A stretch of 40,000 nucleotides of DNA from positions 571,319-611,318 of the forward strand of contig CAJNDS010001513.1 in the NCBI GenBank assembly GCA_905221605.1, given 5' to 3'. The position numbers were made by a program, and so were the translations under genes. The notes beneath the pieces were generated by a model. The model had not been told where the DNA came from and searched no databases. It saw nothing but the letters and a program-made list of their open reading frames with translations. The DNA is from Symbiodinium natans (taxonomy: Eukaryota > Sar > Dinophyceae > Suessiales > Symbiodiniaceae). This document shows positions 8,496 to 19,326 of the stretch, piece by piece (the first letter of the stretch is position 1; each line of letters starts with the position of its first letter).

Positions 8496-8700
8496 ACCTT
8501 AATAATAACCATAATAATAATCTAAGAAAATAATAAGAAGAAGAAGAAGGAGAATGATTACTATTATTCTTCTTATAACGATAATCGTTATAGCAAGTAT
8601 AATGATAGCCATTGTTAACATAATAATCATTATTAGTACTATTGCTATTGTTATTATTGTTATTAAATATGACTATTATTATTATTATAAACAACTACTA
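8496..8700. repeat. Decayed AT-rich trinucleotide tract
   Basis: Dominated by ATT, AAT and ATA triplets, with some AAG and GTT. It has the look of a mutated trinucleotide microsatellite continuing from the AAC array. A second such island lies at 13580-13868. Confidence 0.75.
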
Positions 8701-8892
8701 GAGAGACATCAGGCCCAGGAGGGAGGGGCGCTCCAGTCCGCACTCCGAGTCGCATCCCGTGCGCACTCCAGACTTCACATCCAGCGCGCACTCTTTTTGC
8801 ATCCAGCGCGCACTCCCCCAACCTGCATGGTTTTTGGGGTTTGGGGTTTCTGGGGTTTCTGGGGTTTAGGGTTCTTTGGGCTTAGGGTTCTT

Positions 8893-9086
8893 ACCAATCG
8901 CACGGACTGGTGACGCGGGCGGGGATGCTCTGGCCAGTCGCACGGACTGGTAACACGGACGGAATCATCGCGCGGGCATGGATGCTCCTGCTCTGGCCAA
9001 TCGCACGGAATGGTATCACGGAGGGCATGGATGCTCTGGCCAGTCGCACGGGCTGGCAACAGGGACGGAATCATCGTGCGGGCATG
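8893..9086. repeat. Degenerate GC-rich tandem repeat
   Basis: Four copies of a 40-60 bp motif with the core TCGCACGGACTGG (starts near 8898, 8938, 8999, 9044), followed by variants of GGACGGAATCATCG and GGGCATGGATGCTCTGGCC. Unit length varies by internal deletion. Overlapping ORFs in both strands are products of the repeat. Confidence 0.75.
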
Positions 9087-9106
9087 TGGTTTTCTGTGCA
9101 CAGAGC

Positions 9107-9250
9107 ACCGAAAAACACTGTAAAAACCGATGTGGCCGGTGTCTCCTGGTCAATTGCACTGGCTTTATCTATGTGCAGAGCGTGCGCTCCGATTTGCGTC
9201 GGGCCTGCGCTCCTGGATGTGCCCACGTCGGTAGTTGCAGTGTTTTCGGT
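9107..9250. repeat. Spaced inverted repeat (foldback candidate)
   Basis: ACCGAAAAACACTG at 9107-9120 is mirrored by CAGTGTTTTCGGT at 9238-9250, one base shorter, with 117 bases between. No target duplication is obvious, so mobility is unproven. Confidence 0.5.
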
Positions 9251-10440
9251 ACTCGACGCCTTCCCCCCTCAGCCTTCGAACAGGGTCGGGCATGGAAGCT
9301 TTAGGAGTCCCAGCGCGCATCGTGCTGCTGAAGGCTGATGGAAAAAAATAGCAGTGCCGCCAGACCAAACTCCCTGTACACTTTTACACTTTTTTAACTG
9401 AAGAGATTTAAAAAAAAGTTTGGGGACGCGGAAAAAGCCCTGAACCTGGAAAACCCAGACTCATGGGCTCGGCCGCCACCCGCATGAGCGGGCACCCGCC
9501 GATCCCCCTGGACCACGAAGTGCGCATGCCCACGTCGACCCAGTACCCCGAGGCAACCCACGTCAGGCCAGGTAACCAGCACCCCTTCACCCACAAAATC
9601 ACTACTGTTGTCTCTGGGCGAGGTCCCGGAGCCCCTTTAGCCACAGGGTCTCTTGTGAACACACAGGCTCCGAACAGCCCAGGGTTCAGGGTCGAGGGTT
9701 CTTGGCTTAATTAAGCAGATCAATTTCAGGCTCGGGTCTCCAGCTACCAGGATCACCCCCCCTCAAACCCGGAGCCTTTGCTGCTGAAACTGAGCGGTTC
9801 CGAGGTGGTCTTCCTGGAACGCGTCGGCGTGAACGCCGGGCACCGGCTTGACCTTCGGGCTTTTCGGGCTTAGGACCCACTTCGACGCCTGAACCCTGAG
9901 AAACTGAATCTGTAGGGTTTAAGGCTCAAGCAAGCTTAGGAGTCAGGGTAGAGGGTTCAAGGCTCAGGATTCAGGGTATGGGCACGTGCAATTGGTGTTG
10001 CGGTGAGCGCCAATGTTCGCGTTCCCTCCCAAGCTGCCCATACAATCCATGGCCTCGGTCGGGTTTAGGGGGTATGCACTCCAGCTGCACAAAACCCACC
10101 CAAAGTTTGGGGAACTGTCGGCCGCAGATGTGGGAGGGCAAGCCTCCGGAACCCCAAACCCCAAAGACGCCAGAGCAAGGGCCCGGGACCCTACATCTTA
10201 AATCTTACATCTGAATTCTGAAGGCCTGAGGCCCGGAATCCTAAATCTGAAATCCTAAAGTCCCCAGAGAGGCCGGGCACCCCGGGACCCGCACTGCAAG
10301 TTACAGAGCTCTCAAGGGAGGGGGTGCTCAAAGGGGTGTATGTAACTCAAGGCTACCCCCCCATGAAGCCCCCTCCCTTAAGAACCCTGCTAGCAAGTGG
10401 CTGCTGCTCACCGCCGCACAGCCACGCTATATTCTTATCA
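9251..10440. other. Non-coding stretch with scattered telomere-type words
   Basis: About 1.2 kb of GC-rich sequence with isolated AGGGTTTA or GGGTTCAGG words (for example 9680-9700, 9910-9980) and no convincing gene. The short ORFs on both strands overlap each other and have no recognisable domain. Confidence 0.5.
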
Positions 10441-10735
10441 TGATCCTCTTAGGGTTTAGGGTTTAGGGTTTAGGTAGTTTATAGACCTTAAACCAGCCTT
10501 CCGGCAGTTGACATTGATCCGATGCTGCGCCTTGTTGTGCAGCACCTCAGCATGACTTGAGGAGGCTGGTTCGGAGATTGCGGCTCGGCAGTTCGTGGGT
10601 CCGAGGCTTGCGGCTTTGGGAACTTCTCGGGGGTCGACCCTGAACCCAAGGGTTTCGGGGCTTCCACCCCACAAACAAAACAAAGTTCAAACCCTAAACC
10701 CTAAACACTAAACCCTAAACCCTAAACCCGAAGAG
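10441..10735. repeat. Short TTTAGGG and CCCTAAA blocks facing each other
   Basis: A short TTTAGGG block (about 10449-10473) on the plus strand and a short CCCTAAA block (about 10690-10728) enclose 215 bases of unrelated sequence. This is the first of many orientation flips of the telomere-type repeat. Confidence 0.75.
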
Positions 10736-10818
10736 CCAGAGGCCTTGCAGGCCAAACCCTGGTCTACCGCCCTAAAGCCTCCACCCGAATTCCTCCAAAA
10801 CCCCAACCCCCAAGCTGA

Positions 10819-10903
10819 CCCTAAACCCTAAACCCTAAACCCTAAGCCCTAAGCCCTAAACCCTAAACCCTAAACCCTAAACCCTAAACCCTAAACCCTG
10901 AAC
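10819..10903 (-). repeat. CCCTAAA telomere-type array
   Basis: About 12 units of CCCTAAA, with two CCCTAAG variants. The G-rich strand is the minus strand. Confidence 0.93.
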
Positions 10904-10989
10904 CGAAACTCAGAAACCCCGAAATCCCGAAGCCCTGCGCAGGCCAACCAACTCCGAGTGCAGAGACCGCGGCGGCTGAACTCGAGATA

Positions 10990-11073
10990 AGGGTTTGGGA
11001 TTTAGGGTTTAGGGTTTGGGGTTTAGGGTTTAGGGTTTAGGGTTAAGGGTTAAGGCTTTAGGGTTTAGGGTTT
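10990..11073 (+). repeat. TTTAGGG telomere-type array
   Basis: About 11 units with TTTGGGG, TTAAGGG and TTTGGGA variants, G-rich strand plus, opposite in orientation to the array 90 bases earlier. Confidence 0.9.
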
Positions 11074-11640
11074 GAAGGCATCGTGGATTGGGGTCCTGAT
11101 CCTCCCAGGCCCCTGGATTCACCAACCTGCTGCGACGTAGCCCTGTCTGATATGTCGAACGTAGATGACAAAGCGGTACTCTTGCCCGCCAGACCCAACT
11201 CTCTTGGGGTAGTACAGGAGCCTGGTGTTCTAAATATCGAGCTCCTGCTTTCCCCTCTCAGCGACGTAGCCGGGAAGACATGTTTGTTGCAAGAGGCCCT
11301 GGAAGCTTCTTAAGGTGAGGGTCACTCAACACCCTTCAAGAACTGGTGTGTGTTGGTCCCTGAAAGCTTGTAATATCGCGACCCAGCGTGTCGTCCATCA
11401 GACTCAACTTCGAGGAATGCCTGACATCTCGAGCCTAGAGTGAGATAAGAACGAGCAGAATACCCAGCTTTTGGCTTCACGAAGTTTGGAAGGGAGCCTA
11501 GCGCCCAATAAGATTATTAAGGGGCACCACTGCGCATCCTAACACATACCAGAGCCAAACATGTCCAATACAAATTGCATGACCGTCCTGCCTAGTACGA
11601 CTCAAGGTGCATTCCTTCAAGGGGCTTACTGGCGCTGAGG
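11074..11640. other. Unique stretch, no gene recognised
   Basis: A 76-codon plus-strand ORF (11083-11313) is present but has no recognisable domain and no conserved-looking composition. I see no RNA gene or repeat. Confidence 0.4.
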
Positions 11641-11659
11641 GTTTAGGGTTTAAGCCTTG

Positions 11660-11769
11660 GGGCTTACTTGGAGGTTCTTGGGTACTTATAACCTACTTAG
11701 GGGACTTAGGGGGCTTATAAGTGCAGTTGTACTTAGGGTTACAAGTACCCTGAACCTCCAAGTAAGCCC
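11660..11769. mobile_element. Foldback element, family A, copy 1
   Basis: A 110-bp imperfect palindrome. The left arm begins GGGCTTACTTGGAGGTTC and the right arm ends with its exact 18-base complement; pairing continues for about 13 more bases with one gap and one mismatch. The arm core CTTGGAGGTTC is shared with 29130-29215, which makes a dispersed family. No ORF inside; MITE-like. Confidence 0.75.
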
Positions 11770-11910
11770 TACACCCTAGCCCTAAACCCTAAACCCCGGG
11801 TTAAAAGTACCCTCAACGAAGAAGTGAATCTCAAGGATTCGGGTTCCCTAAACCCTAAAACCCTAAACCCAAAACCGTAAACCCTAAACCCTAAACCCTA
11901 AACCCTGAAC
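11770..11910 (-). repeat. Degenerate CCCTAAA array
   Basis: Blocks at about 11771-11797 and 11849-11909, separated by 50 bases of other sequence. Variants such as CCCAAAACCGTAAA show decay. Confidence 0.8.
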
Positions 11911-12022
11911 CTCCAAGTACGGCTTAGGGGCACCGGAGATTGCGGCTGAAGGCGCCGGCCCCGTTCGAGGCAGCGAGTCGAGCATGGCGCTGACTTGCCA
12001 GCAGGCATCCTCGCACTCACTC

Positions 12023-12120
12023 GGGTTTAGGGTTTAGGGTTTAGGGTTTAGGTTTTAAGGTTTAGGGTTTAGGGTTTAGGGCTTAGGGTTTAGGGTTTAG
12101 GGCTTAGGCTTTAGGGCTTT
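12023..12120 (+). repeat. TTTAGGG telomere-type array
   Basis: About 13 units with GCTTAGGG and TTTTAAGG variants. It runs directly into the family B foldback element at 12121. Confidence 0.93.
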
Positions 12121-12235
12121 ACTTGGAAGCCCTTTTGACTTAGTAAGTAGGGTTCGTAGGGCGGGTTACGGGGACTATAAGAGGGTTGTTGGGGGGATAC
12201 GAAGTAGGCTTACTACGTCAAAAGAGCTTCTAAGT
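12121..12235. mobile_element. Foldback element, family B, copy 1
   Basis: A 115-bp imperfect palindrome with arms ACTTGGAAGCCCTTTTGAC... and its near complement ending AGCTTCTAAGT, pairing over about 36 bases with few mismatches. The centre holds GGTTCGTAGGGCGGGTTACG. Related copies lie at 18685-18786 and 22481-22572. It sits between a TTTAGGG and a CCCTAAA array. Confidence 0.78.
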
Positions 12236-12245
12236 ATATCCTAAG

Positions 12246-12292
12246 TAAACCCTAAACCCTAAACCCTAAACCCTAAACCCTAAACCCTAAAC
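12246..12292 (-). repeat. CCCTAAA telomere-type array
   Basis: Six to seven clean units directly after the family B foldback element, opposite in orientation to the array on its other side. Confidence 0.9.
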
Positions 12293-13107
12293 TGCATAAG
12301 ACTCATAAGACTTTGGGGTTTATTGGCAGGAGGCTGAGGATTTGGGATGCTGCGCTCAGACCACCCTGAACCCTAAACCCTAAACCATTTGCTCGGCCGG
12401 CCACCGAAAATCCACAGAATGCCCTATGTTTCTTACTGAGGTTTTTCTGGCTTTGAGCTGAGGGTTCAGGGTTGACCTAGAACGGAAGAACATAGAACAT
12501 AGCTTTTTTTGTTAAGCAACATCCTGTTCGCCTACTGCTTTTGGGAGCTGGGATGTGCCATTCGGAGGAACCTGAAAAATGTTGCATCAGAAGTCCTGCA
12601 ACCTACAACCCTAAAACCCTGAAACGCCAAAGTCTGAACCCGGCCTCCGAGGTATCCAGTAACAGGGTCTGAGGCCCTTTCGCCTATCCTGCAGAACCTT
12701 GCACCCCTCTAGGGTTTAGAGTTTAGGGTTTACCCTCAGTCTACAAAGCCGTATCAAGGTACACAGACGTAGAAACGGACATGCAATTCCCATATTGGGT
12801 AGAGGGTGGTACTAAGAGGCACTTGAGTGATGTCTGGGACTGCACCGCAGTTAAGAGCATATTGGGACCCCACATAGGCAACCATAGCCCACAAAAGCCC
12901 GGAAACCTTCCTCAACCCTAAACCCTACATCCTAACGACGACACCCGAAACCCTTACCAAGCCTAATCTCTGCCCTTCTGCGCTGTGACCTGTAGGTTCT
13001 GGTGCCCCTTTAGCACGTGGGCCGCGTGACCATCGCGGTTGGGAACCTGAGTTGCAGGTGCCTTCGGGTTTTTTGATGTTGCTAAGGATTCGGGCTTTGG
13101 ATTTAGT
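12293..13107. other. Mixed non-coding stretch
   Basis: About 800 bases with a few isolated CCCTAAA or TTTAGGG words (near 12366, 12718, 12915). No gene, RNA or larger repeat is recognised. Confidence 0.45.
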
Positions 13108-13228
13108 AGGGTTAAGGGTTTAAGGCTTCGGGCCTAGGGCTTAGGGTTTGGGGTTTAGGGTTTGGGGTTTGGGGTTAGGGTTTAGGGTTTAGGGTTTAGG
13201 TTTAGGGCCTTAGGGTTTAGGCCCTTAA
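13108..13228 (+). repeat. Degenerate TTTAGGG array
   Basis: About 15 units with many TTTGGGG and CTTAGGG variants, G-rich strand plus. Confidence 0.88.
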
Positions 13229-13579
13229 ACTTAACCCCCATCTTCCTTTATTGGTGCAGGGTGTAGGGATGAGGAGTTGAGTCAAACCCGTCGAGCACCA
13301 GAAAGACCTCGTAAGGGCAGCGCATCCTGTCCAGCCGCTATCTCCGCGGCATTCACAGCTGCCTGCGGTGAGCTATCAGGCTCTACTTGAAGGTGCATGG
13401 TGCTTATTAACCAACTATAACTGTACTTATAACCCGCTTGTGAGCCCCTCAAGTGCCCTAGTGTAGTTACAAGTACAGATATAAGTACAATTGTAACCCC
13501 GAAACCCTAAACCCTAAACAGGTGTTTTAAGGCTTGGCCGCTGAAAGGCCCACGCAAACCGTACAGGTTGGGCTCTATC

Positions 13580-13868
13580 AATATTTCTATTATTGATGTT
13601 ACTAATTCATAGTACTATTGATACTATTAATATGAGTAATACGACTCATAGTATTAATAGTCTTAAAATTATCAATCTTATATTAGCATCAGTAATCTTA
13701 TTTACATTTTTCATTGTTAATAATGTTACTCATTATAATATTACTACTCTTATGACTATTTTCAAACTTCTTAATTTTGCTGATATTGTTAACGATTACT
13801 CATGATGAAAAATCTTATTGATAATAATATTATTAAGATTATTAATATTACTAATATTCTTTTATATT
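13580..13868. repeat. AT-rich decayed trinucleotide island
   Basis: About 290 bases of ATT/AAT/ACT-type triplets, with sharp edges against GC-rich flanks. The 70-codon ORF at 13593 is a by-product: Ile/Asn/Thr-rich low complexity. It resembles the tract at 8496-8700. Confidence 0.75.
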
Positions 13869-13930
13869 CAGCTCCATGAGCTGCGGGATTCACAATGTGC
13901 AAACAGCTCCATGCCCTCTTGACCAACCCT

Positions 13931-14080
13931 AAAGGGTTTAGGGTTTAGGGTTTAGGGTTTATGGTTTAAGGTTTAAGGTTTAAGGTTTAAGGTTTAGGGT
14001 TCAGGGTTTAGGGTTTAGGGTTTAGGGCTTAGGGTTTAGGGTTTAGGGTTTAGGGTTTAGGGGTTTAGGGGTTTAGGGTG
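13931..14080 (+). repeat. TTTAGGG array with TTTAAGG sub-block
   Basis: About 20 units. Within it, four consecutive TTTAAGG variants (about 13964-13995) show local amplification of a variant. It ends with 8-bp TTTAGGGG units. Confidence 0.92.
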
Positions 14081-14360
14081 TGTTACGTTCTGGGTTGCTC
14101 GCTGGCTCCGGGGCCTCACCTTATTTTTGCTAACCGGCCCCTCTGCCCGGGTCGCTCGCAACATCGCGTGGCGGTAAGCCCACCCCAAGCCACCCGGCAA
14201 TTGTATTTTCAGGGCTTAGTTCCGAAAATCTGGTTCTGCTTTTTCCAGCGGGGCCATGCTGTGCCCCTGCGCACGCTCTTTCGGCACCGTCCCGATCTGA
14301 GCCTCGACGGCGCAGGGCTGCAAAGAGGTGAAGTTGTGGAAAACGCTGCCCTCATGTTTT
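14081..14360. other. GC-rich unique stretch
   Basis: A 120-codon plus-strand ORF begins at 14078 but has no recognisable domain and starts in the telomere-type repeat. I do not support it as a gene. Confidence 0.4.
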
Positions 14361-14745
14361 TGCCCTCCCTTGACCAAAGCTCGGCTTTGAAAGGTCGGGG
14401 GGGTAGCCCTTCATCATCACAATCGGGCAGGCTTGTTTGAAAGCGTTTGGCATCCCTCACCTGCCGTCACGGAAGGCGTCTGGCATGCATGTGTCTCACA
14501 GATTGGTGTGGGTTACCGAAGAAGGCATACCGCTGCCCCTCGACCGGGCCAGCGTCCCGACGTGCCAGCATTCCGTGCTTCTTTGAGGGCGTTTGGCATC
14601 ACTTGTCGTTTGCCGGCACGGAAACCCCCGACACAAAGTAGTTTGGGTTACCGAAGGGGTAGCGCTGCCCCTCGACCAAGCCAGCGTCCCTCCCTTGACC
14701 AAGACTAGGCTGGGGGGTGGCCCTTCATCAGAATTTGGGCTTTCG
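14361..14745. repeat. Degenerate long tandem duplication, about 135-bp period
   Basis: Landmarks recur in order: GGGTTACCGAAG (about 14510 and 14646), CGCTGCCCCTCGACC (about 14531 and 14662), GCGTTTGGCATC (about 14443 and 14590), and CTCCCTTGACCAA (about 14366 and 14691). ORFs across it are repeat-derived. Confidence 0.65.
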
Positions 14746-14815
14746 AAGCTTTTGGCTGCCAAAGCTCCTGAAGCGAAGCTTTCGAAGCTCCTGGAAGCGT
14801 CCAGGGCAACAAGTT

Positions 14816-15240
14816 TTCCCTTCCAGAAATGGTCTGGGAGAGCCCCAAAAAGTTCAAATATGGTCTGGGAGAAGCATAGAAAGCCCAAAAAGCTCAGAAA
14901 TGGTCCGGGAGGAGCCAAAAAGCTCAGAAATGGTCTGGGAGAAACCCTCAGAAAAAGTTTGGCAAAAGCCCAAAAGGGCTCAGAAATGGTCTGGCAGGAG
15001 CCCAAAAGAGCTCAGCCCAAAAAGGCTCAGGAATGTCAGAAATGGTCCGGCAGGAACCCAAAAAGCTCAGACCAGCCCAAAAAGGCTCAGAAATGGTCTG
15101 GACCGAAAAAGCTCAGAAATGGTCTGGGAGAAGCCCAAAAAGGTTCAAAAATGGTCTAGGAGAAGACCAAAAAAGCTCAGAAACGGTCTGGGAGAAGCAA
15201 GCTAAGAAATGGCTTGAAGAAGCCCGCAAAGGCTCAGGGC
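14816..15240. repeat. Minisatellite, about 31-bp unit, built on AAATGGTCTGGGAGAAGCC
   Basis: About 12-14 degenerate copies of CAGAAATGGTCTGGGAG joined by AAGCCCAAAAAGCT. Spacing varies through internal deletion. All three plus-strand frames are open and give Lys/Gln/Ser-rich repetitive peptides; this fits a repeat rather than selection on one protein. Confidence 0.85.
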
Positions 15241-15258
15241 GGTCTGAGCCAGGCAAGG

Positions 15259-15354
15259 GTCCTTGAGGGGGGCCCAGGTTGCACCAGCAAGTCCTTGGAG
15301 GGGGCCCGGGTTGCACCAGCAAGTCCTTGGAGGGGGGCCAGGTTGCACCAGCAA
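15259..15354. repeat. Three exact-length 32-bp tandem repeats
   Basis: Units start with GTCCTTG at 15259, 15291 and 15323, contain GGTTGCACCAGCAA and differ by one to three bases. Confidence 0.9.
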
Positions 15355-15900
15355 AAGGTCTTGGGTTTAGGGTCTTTGCCTTTGACACTCAAAGGCTCCA
15401 CCGCCTTGACGGCCCGCGTGGGCCTTACCTTGCCTTGGAGCGTCCAGCAGCCCCAGCTTTACCTGGGCTGCACGTTCTGTGCTCTCAGGTCGCTCGCGAA
15501 GCTCGGACGGCTTCGGGCTCTCAAGTGTTGGTAGCGAGCCCTCAGCAAAGACTTTGGGGTTTAGGGTTTAGGAACCCAAACCCTGCATCTCACAACTAAC
15601 TGCTTGAGGCATCATGCTAGAAGCTTTGACCGAAACCCAAATCCCCTAGACCCCAAACCCTAAACTCCAAACACCTGAGCCCTAGACCCCAAACCACCCC
15701 AAACCCCTAAACCCTAGACGTGTAAAATCCCTAAATTCGGACGGCTTGAGGATGCAGGAGGCGAAGCCACTCCCTGAACCCTATAAGCCCTCTAGACCCT
15801 TCAACTGCCTTCTGCCATTCTGGACGATGGAAGGCTCGTGCCGTCGACGACATGTTCATGAGATGACAAAGCTGAGGTGACACCTGCCATTCAGGGTTCA
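15355..15900. other. Non-coding stretch with CCCTAAA-like words
   Basis: Isolated AACCCTAAACCC and GGGTTTAGGG words (about 15556, 15655-15720) in otherwise unique sequence. No gene is recognised. Confidence 0.45.
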
Positions 15901-15910
15901 GAGTTTAGGC

Positions 15911-15990
15911 CCTAAACCCTAAACCCTAAACCCTAAACCCTAAACCCTAAACCCTAAACCCTAAACCCTAAACCCTAAACCCTAAACCCA
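15911..15990 (-). repeat. CCCTAAA telomere-type array
   Basis: Eleven clean units, G-rich strand minus. Confidence 0.95.
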
Positions 15991-16099
15991 ATAGGGCTTA
16001 GGGTTTGGGGTTCAGGCTTCCGGGTTGAAATGTTCAGGACCCAGGGTTGGTGTCAGCCGAAACCCTCAATCCTAAACAATGCCCCAGTCCTCTACCCCA

Positions 16100-16310
16100 A
16101 CCCTAAACCCTAAACCCCAAACCCTAAACCCTAAACCCTAAACCCTTATACCGCGGAGCCTTCAATCCTAAACCCTAAGCAGCAACAACAGGCCGAGGCG
16201 AGGTCCGGTCTCCGCAGGCCAAGGGTGTAGGGAGTTAGGGTGTAGCCTCAGGGTTAAGGATTTACGGTTTAGGGTTTAGGGTTTAGGGTTTAGGGTTTAG
16301 GGTTTAGGGG
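16100..16310. repeat. Opposed CCCTAAA and TTTAGGG blocks
   Basis: CCCTAAA units at about 16100-16147 and TTTAGGG units at about 16264-16310, with a GC-rich gap between them. The strands flip within 120 bases. Confidence 0.85.
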
Positions 16311-17855
16311 TATCTTCCCGTCCAGCCTGCGAAACCCTGAACCCTAAAACTTACTAGGGGGTCCGAAGTGTAGCAACCGTGAACCTTGGCGTCGTCCCAA
16401 GCATTCGTGTACAAACCCTAAACCCTGAACCCCAAGCTTTAAACCCTAAACCTTGGACCCTGAACCCCAAACTCCGAACCCTCAACCCCAAACCCCAAAC
16501 CCTAAACCTTGAGCCCTGCACCCCAAAACTCTAAACCCTCAACCTGAATCCCAAACCCTAAAGCCCAAACTGAAAGGATGAACCCTAGACGCTTTACAAT
16601 TAGGACAAACGAGTTTATGAGGGGTTAGAGTAGTTACTAATTTGTTACCTCCACTTCCATCTTGAATACATTGTTTTGTGGAGGACCGTCTATGTCGCGA
16701 CGCTGGCGCGTGGGAGGCGTTCGCATGTTCGCCCGCGAACGACAAGCTTCTGCGTGTTCGGCGTGCATGTCATGACAAGGGTTTTTGGGCTTCGAGTTTA
16801 GGGTTTAGTTTTGCTTCGGCGTGAAGCGCAATTGGTGAACATTTTCAGCGGGGCCGTTTTCATGAAGCTACGTGAAGCTTCTTCGTTGTGGTTGACGCAC
16901 GGATGGATGTCGTCATGGATGTCGTGATGGATGACGCGTGCATGGATGCCGTCAAGGACTTCTTCAAATAGTGATGTCTTAATCACGGCTCTAAAATGCT
17001 TTCGGGACAACCGTTCTCTAGTCTTCTGTTAACATGTAGCCTACATGTTCTACCTTTCTACTACCCTTTAAGGATAGCATTCTGCCTTGCAGTATTCGTA
17101 AAAGGTTCCATGGAAATATTTTAATCTCTATCTGACCCCAAACCCACAACCCGAAACCCCAAAACCTAAACCCCAAATCCGAACCCCTAAGCCCGGAACC
17201 ATCCACCCCTTAACTCGTCACGATGGCGCCTCCTGCGGCCAGGCTGCACGCGGAAAGCGCCGCTTCTCAGGCTGCAGGGCCTCGTGGCTCCAATGAAGTG
17301 TGGCTCAGGGTTTAGGCGGGTTTAGGGGTAAGGGTGGAAGGTTTAGGATTTAGGGTTTGTTGGAAAATTGCGCAGATGCTGAGAAGGTTAGGATGCGGAA
17401 GAAGCTCGAAAACTTCGTTATGTGCGAAGAGCGGTCCCAAAATTGTCCCAGGCAGTGTGAGGCCCTGGGAGGTTTTATGGTGTCTTTAAGGGGACAGGGG
17501 TGGGGCGTTTTTGGAGCACCCCCTCCGGCTGAAACGATCTGCAAGAAGCTATGTAAGGGACCACTGGTCCCAAAGAGAACGGGCTCCGATACCCATCGTA
17601 AGTGCTACCGACCTCCGAGCTGTGGGAGGCGGGCGAACGACCTCGCGCCGCGCCCCAATGTAGCGAGGCGGCCTAGGCCTTGAGTTTAGGGCTTCGGGCT
17701 TAGGGTTTAGGGCAAACCCTACACTTGAAGCCCTCCGACATCAACAAGAACCAGCTCTCAGGCTGCGTCCAGACCGGCCCAGGCACTGCCATCCTGGATT
17801 CGCTGCGGGTGTTGGGTTGAGGGCTTCGGATTTTAGGGCTTGGGGCTTAGGGCTA

Positions 17856-17874
17856 GGGGGGGGGAGGGGGGTGG
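17856..17874 (+). repeat. G-tract (G9-A-G6-T-G3)
   Basis: A nearly pure guanine run, capable of G-quadruplex formation, next to GGGCTTAGGGCTA telomere-like words. Confidence 0.7.
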
Positions 17875-18684
17875 GTGCTTGATCTAAACAACGGGCTTGA
17901 GGGTTTTTTTGAGCTTTGGGTTCCTGAGCTGTCAGGAGAATCTGCCATCCTCAAAACCCCATCAGCCCTATAAGCCCTACATGTCCTATTAAGCCCTACT
18001 AAACCCTTATTAACCCCTATTAAACCCATTAGGCCCTGCTAGGCCCAATTCAACCCTATTGAACCCTATTGAGCCCCTATCAAACCCAATTAAACCCGAT
18101 TACACCCGATTAGAAGTTTTGGCAATGCGGCTGTCGAGTTCCATGTTTCCGAACAAAAACAAGCGTCTCCACCCCCTGGCCTCAAAACTACCACGAAACC
18201 CTCAACCCTCGACCCTCAACCCTAAACCCTCGACCCTAAACCCGAAACCCCAAAGCCTGAACCCTAAGCCCTCAACCCTCAATGTGAAGCCGAAACCACT
18301 GGGCCTTGGCGTGCCCGCAGCTGAAATGTTCGCCCATGACCCCCATGCCATTTAGCACCTCATGGGCTCTGTGCGGGTCTAAGAACCCGAAATCCGCAAA
18401 CCCTAAACCTTACATAGGCACCCTAGAGTCCTTAGAGGGATCTTGATGAGGGGGGGCACGTTAGAGGGCACTGGGGGCCTAGGGCTGGAAACGTAGAGTT
18501 GTGGGTTTCGAGGTTCAGGTTTTGGGGGGCGGAGCATTTGTCCCGAGGCCCGTTGCCCCAAAGCCGAAAATCTTGGGGTGGTTTAGGGTGATGCGGGTTC
18601 GATCGTGCGGAGCAAGGATTTCGGCTGCGACATGACATTCCGAGAGTGCTCTCAGCGGCATTGAGGCTTACATGCTTAGAGCCT

Positions 18685-18786
18685 ACCTGCAAGCCCTGTT
18701 GACTTAGTAAGTAGGCTTAGTAAGGTGGATTCTGGGGATTATGGGGGATACTAAGTAGACTTACTAAGTCAAAAGACCTTCCAAGT
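18685..18786. mobile_element. Foldback element, family B, copy 2
   Basis: A 102-bp imperfect palindrome with GTTGACTTAGTAAGTAGGCTTAG on the left and CTAAGTAGACTTACTAAGTCAAAAG on the right. It shares arms and the GGTGG...GGGGATTATGGGG centre with 12121-12235 and 22481-22572. Confidence 0.75.
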
Positions 18787-18869
18787 GAACCCTACAACCC
18801 ATCATCGGGGTTAGGGGCTTAAGGGCCTGGCTCTCAAAAGCCGGACAACCCGCAGAGTCACACATGGGC

Positions 18870-18892
18870 GGGGGGGAGGGGGGGGGGGGGGG
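18870..18892 (+). repeat. G-tract (G7-A-G15)
   Basis: Twenty-three bases with one non-G. The true length is uncertain because such homopolymers are often mis-assembled. Confidence 0.7.
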
Positions 18893-19098
18893 TCCGAATT
18901 TTGATACGTACCTCGGAATGGACCCTTGTTTAGGGAACCTACTGCATGCACAACCCCATTCTGCAGACAATCCAGCCCTAAACCCTAAATCTCAAGCCCC
19001 AAACCCTTGAACTCATGTGCTGACTAGAAACACCAGCTGTTTCACGCCTATGGAACAGATTGACTCCAAGTCCGTGTCACCCTGAACCCTGAACCCTA

Positions 19099-19226
19099 AA
19101 CCCCCGAAACTCGAAACCCTAAACCCTAAACCTAAACCCTAAACCCTAAACCCTAAACCCTAAACCCTAAACCCTAAACCCTAAACCCTAAACCCTAAAC
19201 CCTAAACCCTAAACCCTAAACCCTAA
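19099..19226 (-). repeat. CCCTAAA telomere-type array
   Basis: About 18 units, almost perfect from 19133 on. It faces the TTTAGGG array that begins 100 bases later. Confidence 0.95.
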
Positions 19227-19326
19227 CGAACCCGAAGTGGCCCAGGCACGGAGTCAGTCGCTAGCGCAGCCCGTAGATCTTGGCCAGGTGGGGCCTGCGC
19301 CAACCGTGAACCGCCGGAGGAGATCA

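Larger units (their letters stand above)
16311..19098. other. Long degenerate region, no supported gene
   Basis: About 2.8 kb with scattered CCCTAAA-like and CCCCAAA-like words (16400-16570, 17140-17190, 18180-18290), a short ATGGATGTCGTC direct repeat near 16903-16955, and a run of CCCTATTAAGCCC-like words at 17960-18115. Minus-strand ORFs at 16539-16745 and 16798-17010 have no recognisable domain. Separate entries cover the G-tracts and the foldback element. Confidence 0.45.

Noticed and set aside
8243-8533. Poly-Val, poly-Thr and poly-Asn ORFs
   Set aside because: These are other frames of the (AAC)n microsatellite and overlap the LINE ORF.
8359-8694. N-terminal extension of the LINE ORF with a long poly-Leu run
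   Set aside because: It is the translation of the GTT/TTG microsatellite and AT-rich tract, and the frame there begins with TTG, not ATG. The start at 8358 is preferred.
14593-15266. Lys/Ser-rich ORFs in three plus-strand frames
   Set aside because: All three frames are open across a degenerate 31-bp minisatellite. No frame is favoured and no domain is present.
16539-16745. Minus-strand ORF with a CPNC motif
   Set aside because: A single CxxC in 68 residues, in a frame bounded by telomere-like words, is too weak to call a zinc-binding protein.
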